Positions 10,405 to 19,653 of a stretch of 64,000 bases of DNA are shown in pieces. Made by a program: the position numbers and the translations under genes. The first letter of the stretch is position 1. Each line of letters starts with the position of its first letter. The stretch is taken from NCBI RefSeq assembly GCF_030908385.1, contig NZ_CP133091.1, positions 3,405,501-3,469,500 of the forward strand, in the 5' to 3' direction. The notes beneath the pieces are model-generated. The model searched no databases and was not told the origin of the DNA. It saw nothing but the letters and a program-made list of their open reading frames with translations. The stretch comes from Mangrovimonas sp. YM274 (GTDB lineage: Bacteria; Bacteroidota; Bacteroidia; Flavobacteriales; Flavobacteriaceae).

Positions 10405-11646
10405 TTAAACTACAGCATTCATAACTTCAACCAATGCTCTTGCCGATTCTTTGGAAGAGTATTGATCTAATTCGCTTATATCAGGTTGCCAGTTTAAATC
10501 TTCTTTTTGAAAAGCCTGTAAGATATCAATCATGACTTCTGAAACGTTTTCATTAGTATCACCTTCATGAAAAGGCACTAAAAATGCGTCGGCTTTCACA
10601 TCCTTTAAAACCTGTACCGCTTGACTCTCCCCATGCAATACAGTGAATAAAGGACGCTCGCTTAGTAAACATTGATAAGTTTTTGAGGCCGTATAATGTT
10701 TTTCTGTACTTCCAAAGAGCATCACACGGTATGCTGCACTTAAATAGTTTAATATGTATAAAAATGGCTGACGTTCACGTTGCTCGACAACGATATCTTC
10801 CAGACCATAATCAGCCGCATAAGCAGTAATACGCTTTGCAGGATATGGCCCTGTACCGATAAAAAATAGTCGAATGTCAGCATCCCAGTTCCCATCTTCT
10901 TTTAATCTGGCTATGGCTTTAAAAAAAGCCTCCATAAACACATGCGAATTGGGTAAAAATGCCCCCGCATAAATCCAGGGTTTACAATTTGGCATGCCTT
11001 CCCAAGGCATTTTTAAGCCTTTCAACTGAATTTTATGATCATTGGGGTCAAAGCCATAGGGCATCCCCACATGGGCCGGAGGGGTTTTAAAGTTACGTTC
11101 AATAACAGGCCAGTAATACGGCGTAGAGACCCCTGTAATAAAAGCCGCTTTATTAACCGCGTAAGGTTCTAAATTTCGTGCCACTAACTGACTTAACTTG
11201 GCGCGTGTATCATTTTGGTTGGTAATATCGCGCACCCAGGGATCGATATAATCTATCCCATACGGAATACCGGTTTTATCATGAATCATACGTCCCAAAA
11301 GTGCTGTATAAAATGACGGAATCGGAATCCAGATGCAATCTATTTTTCTAGTTTTACACAACTCCAAGGCCTTAGCCTTCAAAAACGGAAAAGCTCGCAA
11401 GCCAATATCGCCTATAACGCGTGGTTTAGTTACTTTATAGGCCTTAGTGAATACGACTTCTATATCTTTAGAAGCGGTTTTTGCAATAACAGGATCCGGT
11501 ATTTCTTCGTAATATTTCGAATCAACGGTTAATAACAACGGATGCCATCCTAATTCCTTTAAATAATTTCCAATTAACCTAGGACGTTGCACCCCTGCTA
11601 AATTAGCTGGTACCCAATGGGGATATATAATGAGTACTGTTTTCAA
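10405..11646 (-). CDS. Glycosyltransferase (GT4-like), probable TTG start
   Basis: A GT-B type glycosyltransferase of about 413 residues. The N-terminal stretch VLIIYPHWVPANLAGVQRPR is a recognisable acceptor-loop opening, and SAAYRVMLFGSTEKHYTASK with later LLSERPLF marks the donor domain. The open frame extends to a TTG at 11,709, which would overlap the upstream gene by 52 bp. An internal TTG at 11,646 gives the natural start (M)KTVLIIYPHW, lies 11 bases past the upstream stop and is preceded by an A/G-rich stretch, so I prefer it. There is no ATG at a sensible position. Specificity is unknown. Confidence 0.78.
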   Translation of the reverse strand: MKTVLIIYPHWVPANLAGVQRPRLIGNYLKELGWHPLLLTVDSKYYEEIPDPVIAKTASKDIEVVFTKAYKVTKPRVIGDIGLRAFPFLKAKALELCKTRKIDCIWIPIPSFYTALLGRMIHDKTGIPYGIDYIDPWVRDITNQNDTRAKLSQLVARNLEPYAVNKAAFITGVSTPYYWPVIERNFKTPPAHVGMPYGFDPNDHKIQLKGLKMPWEGMPNCKPWIYAGAFLPNSHVFMEAFFKAIARLKEDGNWDADIRLFFIGTGPYPAKRITAYAADYGLEDIVVEQRERQPFLYILNYLSAAYRVMLFGSTEKHYTASKTYQCLLSERPLFTVLHGESQAVQVLKDVKADAFLVPFHEGDTNENVSEVMIDILQAFQKEDLNWQPDISELDQYSSKESARALVEVMNAVV

Positions 11647-11657
11647 CTTTTTCTTTA

Positions 11658-12905
11658 TTATAGAATTTGTTGCCAAATGCTTTTTAATTTTTCTTGTTCC
11701 TGATCCCAACTGAGTTTCTTTCCTAAATTAAAACGTTTCTGTTTTTGCGCTTTAATTTGAGAGGCATTCTGACACAAACTCAATAAGGTATCCGCTAAAT
11801 TTTGTGATGATTGTTGACTTAAAACTCCTAATTCTGGATTCTCGCCAATAAATTGATCTTGAGCTTTAGTATCTGTTGCTAAAATATACAAGCCTGCTTG
11901 GGCGTAAGTGATAATTTTATTCGTCAAACAAATTTGTCTGTTAAGATCTCGTGAATCAAATTCAAGGGCCAATCCAACATCATAACGGCAAACTTCGGCA
12001 TGGAGCTCTTTCTGTTGTAATGCTTTTTTAATAAAGAATTGAATTTTGGAATCTTTCAATTGTAAAACTAAAGGATTTATAACTTTATTCTGAAATTCTA
12101 AATCCATTTCACCTATCAAAGTCAACTCTAAGTCGATTTCAGGCTGTGATTCATTTAAAATAATGAATGCCTCAAACAGTTGCTCCAATCCCCTTCCGAA
12201 ACTAACTTTCTGACTAAACCAAACTAATTTTAAACCTACATTAGTTTTTTTTGGTTCAAAGAAAACAAATTCATCCGAGTTAAACCCATTAAGGACAGTG
12301 TCTGAATTATTTAAATTACCGACTAAAGTTTTTGTGTACTTTTCTATTAAAGGGCTTGCAAACGTAACTGCACTAACCTTAGGCAACAAGGCCTGCATTA
12401 AAAATTCACGTCGCTGCTTTTCATTTTCTGCATCAAAGGCAATACTCTCTCCAGGGTGATAATCCTCTACATCGAAAACAAAAGGTTTGTTTATTACTGA
12501 ACTTAATCGAAATCCGGGATACAAACTTCCCGAACTATGTCCTATTATCAAATCGATATAGGAATAATCTTGTTTTTTTAAATACTCCCATAATACAATA
12601 CTGGACTTATTACTTAGGTATGCATTGATCAGCTCGCTCTTGGGTTTTATTCTATAGACAAAAGTTGCTAACTTTTGATATAAAGATGCTTTAAACCAGG
12701 GTAAAAAAGGATCTCTCCCTAATTCTACATAATTCGTTTTAATACCCAGAAAGTTTATTATTTCTTTATCTTTTTTCTTCCATTCATCGTCCCGATTAAC
12801 CAATATAAGCTCGCAGGTAGTACCTAAGGGCATTGATTGTATCGCTTTGACTGCCCTAGGCGTAGTCGACAAATTTCCAGATAAAACAAAAAGGGCTTTT
12901 TTCAT
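11658..12905 (-). CDS. Glycosyltransferase (GT4-like)
   Basis: A 415-residue protein with a GT-B layout. It opens KKALFVLSGNLSTTPRAVKA. The middle contains FVFDVEDYHPGES, seen in some bacterial GT4 relatives. The donor domain has LKLVWFSQKVSFGRGLEQL and LTLIGEMD, and then YAQAGLYILATDTKAQ in place of a classical EX7E block. The catalytic glutamates are therefore less clear than in neighbouring GT4 proteins. The gene ends 11 bases before the preferred start of the next glycosyltransferase and follows the 12,907-13,929 gene with one base between them. Confidence 0.72.
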   Translation of the reverse strand: MKKALFVLSGNLSTTPRAVKAIQSMPLGTTCELILVNRDDEWKKKDKEIINFLGIKTNYVELGRDPFLPWFKASLYQKLATFVYRIKPKSELINAYLSNKSSIVLWEYLKKQDYSYIDLIIGHSSGSLYPGFRLSSVINKPFVFDVEDYHPGESIAFDAENEKQRREFLMQALLPKVSAVTFASPLIEKYTKTLVGNLNNSDTVLNGFNSDEFVFFEPKKTNVGLKLVWFSQKVSFGRGLEQLFEAFIILNESQPEIDLELTLIGEMDLEFQNKVINPLVLQLKDSKIQFFIKKALQQKELHAEVCRYDVGLALEFDSRDLNRQICLTNKIITYAQAGLYILATDTKAQDQFIGENPELGVLSQQSSQNLADTLLSLCQNASQIKAQKQKRFNLGKKLSWDQEQEKLKSIWQQIL

Positions 12906-12906
12906 T

Positions 12907-13929
12907 TTAGTTCTCTAACATCCTTTTAAAAAGCTTCAAATATTCTCCAGAAATAAATTCTAGAGAAAATCTGTCCTCACAATCTTTCCGAACGATATCT
13001 CGGTTTATTGCATTAATATTTTCTACAGCCTTAATCATTTGTTCTACATTATCAACTACATATCCAGTTACACCGTCTTTTACAACTTCAGGTACAGATC
13101 CACGTCTGAACCCTATTACAGGAACACCGCAAGCCATAGCCTCTGCCAATACAATTCCAAAAGGTTCTTCCCACTTTATAGGAAATAAAAACGCTTTTGC
13201 TCTTTGTAAATAATGTAATTTTTGCTCGTCGTTTACTGGGCCTACATACTCTATCAATGGATTGTCCAAGTATGGTTTTATATAATTTTCAAAATAATCA
13301 TCATGCCCTTCTTGAATATTACCTGCTATCAGCAGCTTTTGGTTTGTTGCTATGGCTACATCTATTGCTTCTTTAGTCCCTTTTATATCTTCAATACGTC
13401 CTAAAAACATTAAAAAATCTTTAGAAACATTTTTATTTGGAACAAAATAATCTGTTAAGGTAAAATTATGGATTGGTGTAAATTTCTTGACATCCGGAAG
13501 CTGTTTCAACATGTGCTCTCCACAACAAGTAAATTGTAATTTATCTCCTGCTATTTTAGAGGACATACCAGTGGTTTTTATACTGATTGCCCGACCATAG
13601 GTCATAACTAGAGGAATTTTCTTAAAAATCATTTCTGGAAGCATATATACTAACCTCCCAAAACTGTGAATGACATCCGGTTTTTCCTGATTTACAACCG
13701 AATACAATTTTCTTGTGTTCTGTATTGAATTTAATAAGCCCCTAGAATGCTTTGCAGGCCAAGCATATAACTTAGCTAGCTTATTAGTACTATCCTCATG
13801 AGCTACTAAAACTACCTCATGTCCCTCTTTTGCATAGGCCATAATTAAACCATCCACTAAGCGTTCAACGCCACCATAAAGTCTAGGTGGAACAGGAATT
13901 TCAGGATCGACTGGGATTAATATTTTCAT
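12907..13929 (-). CDS. GT4-family glycosyltransferase
   Basis: A 340-residue GT4 enzyme with strong family features. Acceptor side: ILIPVDPEIPVPPRLYGGVE, followed by DGLIMAYAKEGHEV. Donor side: LMFLGRIEDIKGTKEAI, EYVGPVNDEQKLHYLQ and the catalytic block PIKWEEPFGIVLAEAMACG, with GFRRGSVPEVVKDGVTGYVV after it. The PPxxYGGVE opening is typical of cytosolic GT4 proteins acting on small or lipid-linked acceptors. Transferred sugar unknown. Confidence 0.9.
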   Translation of the reverse strand: MKILIPVDPEIPVPPRLYGGVERLVDGLIMAYAKEGHEVVLVAHEDSTNKLAKLYAWPAKHSRGLLNSIQNTRKLYSVVNQEKPDVIHSFGRLVYMLPEMIFKKIPLVMTYGRAISIKTTGMSSKIAGDKLQFTCCGEHMLKQLPDVKKFTPIHNFTLTDYFVPNKNVSKDFLMFLGRIEDIKGTKEAIDVAIATNQKLLIAGNIQEGHDDYFENYIKPYLDNPLIEYVGPVNDEQKLHYLQRAKAFLFPIKWEEPFGIVLAEAMACGVPVIGFRRGSVPEVVKDGVTGYVVDNVEQMIKAVENINAINRDIVRKDCEDRFSLEFISGEYLKLFKRMLEN

Positions 13930-13967
13930 TTTTAATATTTAGGTATTGAATCTATTCTCTTAAGAAT

Positions 13968-14942
13968 TTAACGTTTCATAAGTTTATGACCATAAAAAGA
14001 TACGCTCTTAGCTATTCTCCAACCAAAAACCGATTTTATAAGTTCTATAACCGATCCACCTAACTTAGGTTTATAAAAACTCCCCCCTAAGTCTTGGCAA
14101 GCTTCCATAGCTTTTTTGGTAATATCTTTAAATTCAGGCCAAGCATCCATAGCCACATGCTTATATTGCGTCGCTATAGCTAACTTGGCTTCTTGAGATT
14201 GCGATATGTTAAACAAATATTGGGACTTTAAATCGGTGGCTAATAAATTACTTTTGATATGTTTTCGTTGTTTCTGCGAAGCTATATTACTGCCTTTTAT
14301 ATGCTTACGGTAATAATTCTTAGCTTCAGGAACATATATAATGCCTTTGCTTTGTAAGCCCACCCGCGCAAAAAACTCGCCATCCTGGTCCTTTGCCAAT
14401 TGCTCGTTCCAAGAACCTGCTTCCTCAATTAATGCTCTAGGTGTTAACCAAGCACTGGTCTGAATCATATTCATTTTACTATCCAAACCGCCCCAAAGTT
14501 TTATAAATAAATCCTCGGGAGCATCGGTTGAAAACACATAATCGGTATCGGTACAAATTCCTGTGTCTGGGGTTTCGTAAAAGTGTATGGTATTACAAAC
14601 TGCCAATTGATCCCGAACACCATTTAAAACCTTGACTTGGCTTTCAATTTTATTGGAACTTAACAGATCGTCGGCATCCAAATATTGAATATAATCGCCA
14701 GAGCTTAATTCAAATCCATAATTGCGAGCAGCACAAGCCCCTTTGTCTTTGTTTTTGACAACTTTAACCGTATCGGATTGATATTTTTTAGCTAATTCGA
14801 AACTACCATCAGTAGAGTCATCGTCTACAATAATTACTTCAATATTTTCAAATGTTTGATTAAAAACAGATTGAAGTGTTTCCTCAATAAAAGTAACAGC
14901 ATTGAATAAAGGAATTACGACGGATACTTTACACATTAACAT
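13968..14942 (-). CDS. GT2-family glycosyltransferase
   Basis: A 324-residue inverting GT-A enzyme. VSVVIPLFNAVTFIEETLQS is followed by VIIVDDDSTDGS (nucleotide site) and GDYIQYLDADDLL, which carries the DXD-type metal ligand. WNEQLAKDQDGEFFARVG supplies the later acidic motif. Two ATGs (codons 1 and 3) are possible; the second gives (M)CKVSVVIPL, which fits family starts slightly better. It belongs to the polysaccharide locus, directly downstream of the frameshifted glycosyltransferase with a 12-bp gap. Confidence 0.88.
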   Translation of the reverse strand: MLMCKVSVVIPLFNAVTFIEETLQSVFNQTFENIEVIIVDDDSTDGSFELAKKYQSDTVKVVKNKDKGACAARNYGFELSSGDYIQYLDADDLLSSNKIESQVKVLNGVRDQLAVCNTIHFYETPDTGICTDTDYVFSTDAPEDLFIKLWGGLDSKMNMIQTSAWLTPRALIEEAGSWNEQLAKDQDGEFFARVGLQSKGIIYVPEAKNYYRKHIKGSNIASQKQRKHIKSNLLATDLKSQYLFNISQSQEAKLAIATQYKHVAMDAWPEFKDITKKAMEACQDLGGSFYKPKLGGSVIELIKSVFGWRIAKSVSFYGHKLMKR

Positions 14943-14954
14943 TAAGTTTCTATA

Positions 14955-16006
14955 CTATTTATTTGAATCATTGTTTAAAATTAGATCTTTGTACAAATCT
15001 AGATGCATTTGAGCGACAAGATTCACATTCCAATGCTGCTTTCCAAACCTATAATTTTCCTGCCCTTTATCAGCCAATACTAAGGTTTTTGCTTGATTCA
15101 ATGCTTGTTCTACACTACTTAGTTCTCCTGGAATAAACGAGGGATTTCCTGTCCTTTGTAGCAGACTCCCTATATTACCTATTTCAGGCCCTACTACAAC
15201 TTTTCCAAAAGTAAAAGCCAAAGGAATATTCCCTGTATTTAAGGTATCGATTCTCGGAATAAATACGATATCACAGGCATTTAAATAGAGTTGAATATCG
15301 GATTCGGACACATATTCAATATTGTTTAAACAATATCTTTTATCAAAGTGTTTTCTTTTTAAATAAATTTCGTGCTTTAGCCGTTTAGTTGGTTCTTTTT
15401 TCCAACCGAAAAGTTTAGGCCATTTGGCCGTTAACAATGTCTTCTTTGAATCCTTAAATTTTTTAAAAGCATTAATTGTTAAATTTAATTCATCTTGATT
15501 TCGATAATTCCCGAAACAGCAAATTACAAATCTATCTGTTGCTATGCCTAAGCGTTCTCTGCTTTCTAATTGCGTTAACGTGTTAGGCAAATTTTCATAT
15601 AAAGGATGCGGGATTATACTATTTCTGATAGAATTAAAAGTTGAATTGTCTACCGATTTTTCCCCTAGATGAATAATTACATCTGCATATTTATAAATGT
15701 TTTGGTAGGCTATTAATATCTTAGATTTTTTAGAATGCGGTAATTCATTATGTTTGGTAATAATAATTTTGGTGTTTTTATTTTTCCAAAATTCCAAATA
15801 ATGAAAGAGTTTATCCAAATCCTTGTTTGAAGGTTCATTCCAATTAAAAAAGGCTTCTGGCCACTGTATATGTATAATATCATACTGCTTAGAGGTATCA
15901 AAAAAATTAGTTATTGAAAAATCATAATCTAAGCTTTCAATATTACTAACTATTATATCTAAATAACTATTCTCTTGATTGGGGGAATTGGAAATAAAAT
16001 TTTCAT
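14955..16006 (-). pseudogene. Glycosyltransferase with frameshift at a G5 (C5 on coding strand) tract
   Basis: The long open frame 14,955-15,818 begins only at an internal TTG, yet the same frame stays open and protein-like upstream, with SYLDIIVSNIESLDYDF and YDIIHIQWPEAFFNW, back to about 15,980. It has no ATG there. An ATG at 16,004-16,006, nine bases after the upstream stop, starts MKILFPIPP in another frame and meets a stop after 15 codons. Adding one C to the CCCCC run (15,981-15,985) joins both parts into MKILFPIPPNQENSYLD, a normal GT-B start, giving about 350 residues. The body shows ICCFGNYRNQDEL and IPLAFTFGKVVVGPE. So this is a glycosyltransferase that is off through a frameshift, phase-variable, or miscalled at a homopolymer. 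Confidence 0.8.
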
Positions 16007-16015
16007 CTACTAACC

Positions 16016-16906
16016 CTAATTTTCTTTTAACCTTTCAATTTCAACCATCATTTCGTCTGTTTTTTTCTGAACTAAATTAGAATCACTCAATTGAAAATTA
16101 ATAGAACCAAGATCACTACTTTTTAACTGTTTAATTAATTGATTTTCTTTTACTTTTTTAAAGTTAAGCCTTTTTAAATTATTTTCTACAACTCTAATAT
16201 ATCTATTGTAATCTAATTTAATATGATTATGTTTTAACCCCATAGAAAACAACCAGTCCGACCATTTAAATTCTGATACATAATTCTGTTCATGAAAATG
16301 GGAAAAGTATTTAAAACGCAACCAAGGCACTTGGAAGGCATCTGCTAAAATGGCTCCATGCATGGCTTCAGTAAGTAAAAACTCAGACTCTAATATTTGA
16401 TCCATTATAACCTCTACATCATCATAAGAAGGATCGATGAAATGATATCCCAAGGTATCACAAACATGTTTCCAATCTACGCGGTTTAACGATCTAAAAT
16501 GGGGCATTACGGATATCTTATGTTTTTTTATAGGCTTCTTGTTTTTAAAATAAGAAGTTTCTCGTATTAAATAAGCTGGGTCTGTAATATACTTTATATC
16601 CTGATTTATTTGATTCTTAATACATACAGCAGAAAAAGGACCTCGAACGAATCTAAATTTCCAATTATCATCAAATTTTGGAACTTTATCCATAAATCTA
16701 ATACCGGATCCGAAAACAATCTTATCCTCTTGGTTAGTATTTAAGCCTTTACTATTAAAAAAATCATCTGACAATATTGTACCGATAACCAATAAATCCG
16801 TATCTAATTGAATTGATTTCGCATGCGGAATTAATTCATAGATGATATAAGGGTTTAGATCATCTCCAAAATTTGGGATATCTCCTTTAAAATAACATAA
16901 ATTCAT
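16016..16906 (-). CDS. Polysaccharide pyruvyl transferase family protein
   Basis: A 296-residue protein with the family's N-terminal NFGDDLNP (residues 12-19), IVFGSGIRF and RFVRGPFSAVC, and the conserved LLTEAMHGAILADAFQVPW segment. These enzymes place a pyruvate ketal from phosphoenolpyruvate on a sugar of an exopolysaccharide, adding negative charge. Some members are glycosyltransferase-like, so ketalase activity is inferred from family membership only. The last 35 residues after the catalytic region are polar and helical-looking. It sits directly upstream of the frameshifted glycosyltransferase (nine-base gap to that gene's ATG). Confidence 0.82.
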   Translation of the reverse strand: MNLCYFKGDIPNFGDDLNPYIIYELIPHAKSIQLDTDLLVIGTILSDDFFNSKGLNTNQEDKIVFGSGIRFMDKVPKFDDNWKFRFVRGPFSAVCIKNQINQDIKYITDPAYLIRETSYFKNKKPIKKHKISVMPHFRSLNRVDWKHVCDTLGYHFIDPSYDDVEVIMDQILESEFLLTEAMHGAILADAFQVPWLRFKYFSHFHEQNYVSEFKWSDWLFSMGLKHNHIKLDYNRYIRVVENNLKRLNFKKVKENQLIKQLKSSDLGSINFQLSDSNLVQKKTDEMMVEIERLKEN

Positions 16907-16964
16907 TCAAAGATTTTTTAAGTAAGTGATAATTTATCAAAATGATTTGTCTTTATGTAAGATC

Positions 16965-17807
16965 TTAAGCCTTTTTTAAAGCATTATACATTTGTAATGA
17001 TTTTTTTAATGAGTGATGCTTTAAAGCACTTAAAATAGATCGCTTTATTTTCTTTTTCACTAAAGCAATGGCTTGTTGTTTCTCGTCATCTTTCAGTGGA
17101 CTATCATGAGCATTCAAATGCTCTAAACTATTTAACAAGTACTTAAATGGCACATAAGGATCTGTACGATTATCATTCATTTGCTGATCCTCATGCTCTC
17201 TATGCCAAACGATACCAGGTGGCATTAATACAACATTAAATTGTTTTGATAAAATATGCCATAATTCAAAATCCCCCAAATGCTGTTTGCCACTAAAACA
17301 TCCAGATTCTAAAAATTTCTCTCGATTTATAATGGAGGAAAGAGGTGCGCGTTCGAAAATCGGAAGTTCAAAATAATGTTTAAAATATGCTTCCTCTGGA
17401 GACAACTGATATGGGTATATATTTAATTTATCCTGCTTTATAGAACAAAGTCCAAATCCAGCTTCCGGAAATTGCTCCATATAAAACACCAATTGTTCCA
17501 ATCCATAAGGATAAATCATGTCATCCGCATCGACATATTTTAAATATTTACCATTCGCATAAGAAGCGGCCTGATTACGATTTGGATAATCACCTAAATT
17601 TTTTTCATTAATATAAACTTTTATACGCTCATCATTTCTTTCAAAAGATCTAGCAATTGAAACAGAATCATCCTTAGAACGATCGTCAACTATAATCAAT
17701 TCCCAATTTTTATAGGTAGAGTCTACAACAGATTGTATCGCTTCTGCTATATATTTTTCTCGATTATAAACCGTCATTAAAACGGATACTAATGGATTGG
17801 TATTCAT
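16965..17807 (-). CDS. GT2-family glycosyltransferase
   Basis: A 280-residue GT-A enzyme: VSVLMTVYNREKYIAEAIQS, then LIIVDDRSKDDSVSIA, then the metal-site region GKYLKYVDADDMIYPYG and LGDFELWHILSKQF. The C-terminal end is strongly basic, with KKKIKRSILSALKHHSLKKS, possibly a membrane-surface helix. The start codon overlaps the stop of the upstream sulfotransferase by 4 bp, indicating translational coupling between a sugar-adding and a sulfating enzyme. Specificity unknown. Confidence 0.9.
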   Translation of the reverse strand: MNTNPLVSVLMTVYNREKYIAEAIQSVVDSTYKNWELIIVDDRSKDDSVSIARSFERNDERIKVYINEKNLGDYPNRNQAASYANGKYLKYVDADDMIYPYGLEQLVFYMEQFPEAGFGLCSIKQDKLNIYPYQLSPEEAYFKHYFELPIFERAPLSSIINREKFLESGCFSGKQHLGDFELWHILSKQFNVVLMPPGIVWHREHEDQQMNDNRTDPYVPFKYLLNSLEHLNAHDSPLKDDEKQQAIALVKKKIKRSILSALKHHSLKKSLQMYNALKKA

Positions 17808-18589
17808 AACTTATTTAATATCGCTTCAATTTCAGCGTAATTTTTAATGGAAGACTTTAAATTAGTTTCATTCATTTTTTTTACACTAGCTTGAACAGGA
17901 TAAGATTTTACACCAATATATTCGAAAATACGATTACATACCTCCTGATGATTTTCCAATTGCAATAAATCCTTTTCATACGATACGGGTATATGTGGGA
18001 TATTTTGTAAACACGCCTTTTCCATTGCAGAAAATTTACGTCTCCAAAGTACGGATTTTTCAAACTGCACGGGATCTACATACAGTTTTTCAGAAGTCTC
18101 CTTTTTTACTATTTCTTCTTTTTCCACAAACCATGTCCCCATACTAAAGGCTTTAAATGAAGACACATTATGAGCCATTTCGTCCTCTCTATAAAGAAAT
18201 ATAAACTTCCAGCCTTTTTTATGAAGACGATCTAACAGCTTTTTAATGTTTTTAATTTTTTGATCAGAAAACAATTGATATACTTTTACCTTAAATCCAT
18301 ATATAGGCTTTCCTGATGTACTCGGCTTTCTAGCATTGCTCTCTATATATTTTTCAGGAAATAAAAATATTGGAGATTGTTTACTTCCAAAAATTTCCTG
18401 ATCGCAAAAAATATCTGGGTGCTGATCTAAAAGTTTTGTTAACAATGTACTTCCTGATCGTCCTTGACCAAAAACGATAAATTTAACCTGTTTGGAATTC
18501 TGGCTTTTAAGTAAGTGTCTGTAATGATACCAATGTGTCAATACTGCTTTCAGTCCATTTTTTTTTATTAATTCTAGTAATCTATTCAT
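17804..18589 (-). CDS. Sulfotransferase (PAPS-dependent)
   Basis: A 261-residue protein whose FIVFGQGRSGSTLLTKLL stretch (GRSGST at residues 43-48) is the 5'-phosphosulfate-binding loop of sulfotransferases, followed by DQHPDIFCDQEIF. FIFLYREDEMAHNVSSFKAF supplies the arginine/serine 3'-phosphate-binding element. This branch resembles Stf0/Sulfotransfer_3 rather than the PKCAGTS type of the other two in the locus, so it likely sulfates a different position or sugar. It overlaps the downstream GT2 gene by 4 bp. Confidence 0.83.
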   Translation of the reverse strand: MNRLLELIKKNGLKAVLTHWYHYRHLLKSQNSKQVKFIVFGQGRSGSTLLTKLLDQHPDIFCDQEIFGSKQSPIFLFPEKYIESNARKPSTSGKPIYGFKVKVYQLFSDQKIKNIKKLLDRLHKKGWKFIFLYREDEMAHNVSSFKAFSMGTWFVEKEEIVKKETSEKLYVDPVQFEKSVLWRRKFSAMEKACLQNIPHIPVSYEKDLLQLENHQEVCNRIFEYIGVKSYPVQASVKKMNETNLKSSIKNYAEIEAILNKL

Positions 18590-18624
18590 AATTACTTTTA
18601 GTAGTTAAAAACAATCTATATATA

Positions 18625-19653
18625 TTAATACTTTGCTCTGTAATGCATCTTAAACCCTCTAAAATAACCTGGGTGCCTTAAATCTATTAAGCGAGCTATA
18701 ATCCTAAAAGCTAAAGCACTATTTAACTTTAAACTTCTATATACAAGACTAATCCAAGTATTCCAATTCTCGGCAATAGACTTTGAAAATTTATTATTGG
18801 TGCTTTTAAATGTATCTAGGATTGGCTTTAAGGCTTCATTTCTTAAACACGACACGGTATCCCGAACCAAGTATTTATGTAAGGCACGCAGTTGTTTTGG
18901 ATCTATAACGACTTTTAACAATTTATTAATCAGTTCAATTCTATTTTGAAACTTAGCTACAGAACTATGTCCTCCGCTAATCCTACCCGACTCATTATCA
19001 TCTCTCCTCACAAAATAATCTGGCTGTACATCAATCTTCGAATACTTTGGATGCTTTAATAAGCTATGAATGTGAAATTCCCAATCTTGAGAACTAGCAG
19101 CGGTTTCATCAAACTTTAAACCTTGCTCCAATAAGTAACTACGTTTCCAGATAGGTCCCGTTGTTTGCCAAACCACATCGCCTCTTAAAAAACGAAGTAA
19201 ATCATTTTCTTCTGTAAACTTATTCCATAAGCGATCGGAATCCTCTATTTCCCTATTAAAAAATGCGCCCGGAAATACCAAAAAGTCACAATCATTTTTA
19301 GTCCAAAAAAAGGTAAGTCTATTTTCTAATGCATCTGGCCTTAAAATATCATCGGAATCTAAAAACATAACATAAGTACCGATGGCCTGATTTAAACCTA
19401 TATTTCTACAAACCGGCGCCCCCTTAACGTTAGAATATGCTTCTCTATAATATATCTTAATTCTACAATCTTGACTTGATAAAGTACTTAATACATCACG
19501 TGTGTTATCTTTAGAACCGTCATCCACTAAAAGAAGTTCCCAGTTAGAATAAGTTTGCTTAAAAACGGATTGTATCGTTTCTCCTACAACGTCTGCTCTA
19601 TTATACACAGGTACAACTATACTAACAGTTATCATCTCCTTCAAAAATTTCAT
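18625..19653 (-). CDS. GT2-family glycosyltransferase
   Basis: A 342-residue GT-A enzyme. VSIVVPVYNRADVVGETIQS, LLLVDDGSKDNTRDV and GTYVMFLDSDDILRPDAL give the nucleotide and metal sites. KGAPVCRNIGLNQA and TAASSQDWEFHIHSLL are strikingly similar in order and wording to the GT2 protein at 21,681-22,736, so the two are paralogues. Two starts are possible. ATG at 19,653 overlaps the upstream GT4 gene by 32 bp. ATG at 19,635 (codon 7) gives the typical (M)ITVSIVVPVYN and is preceded by GGAG, and is perhaps the true start. Sugar specificity unknown. Confidence 0.9.
   Translation of the reverse strand: MKFLKEMITVSIVVPVYNRADVVGETIQSVFKQTYSNWELLLVDDGSKDNTRDVLSTLSSQDCRIKIYYREAYSNVKGAPVCRNIGLNQAIGTYVMFLDSDDILRPDALENRLTFFWTKNDCDFLVFPGAFFNREIEDSDRLWNKFTEENDLLRFLRGDVVWQTTGPIWKRSYLLEQGLKFDETAASSQDWEFHIHSLLKHPKYSKIDVQPDYFVRRDDNESGRISGGHSSVAKFQNRIELINKLLKVVIDPKQLRALHKYLVRDTVSCLRNEALKPILDTFKSTNNKFSKSIAENWNTWISLVYRSLKLNSALAFRIIARLIDLRHPGYFRGFKMHYRAKY

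Noticed and set aside
15959-16006. Separate 15-codon peptide beginning MKILFPIPP
   Set aside because: The short frame from the ATG at 16,006 reads better as the broken N-terminus of the downstream glycosyltransferase, because one added C fuses both parts into a normal family start.
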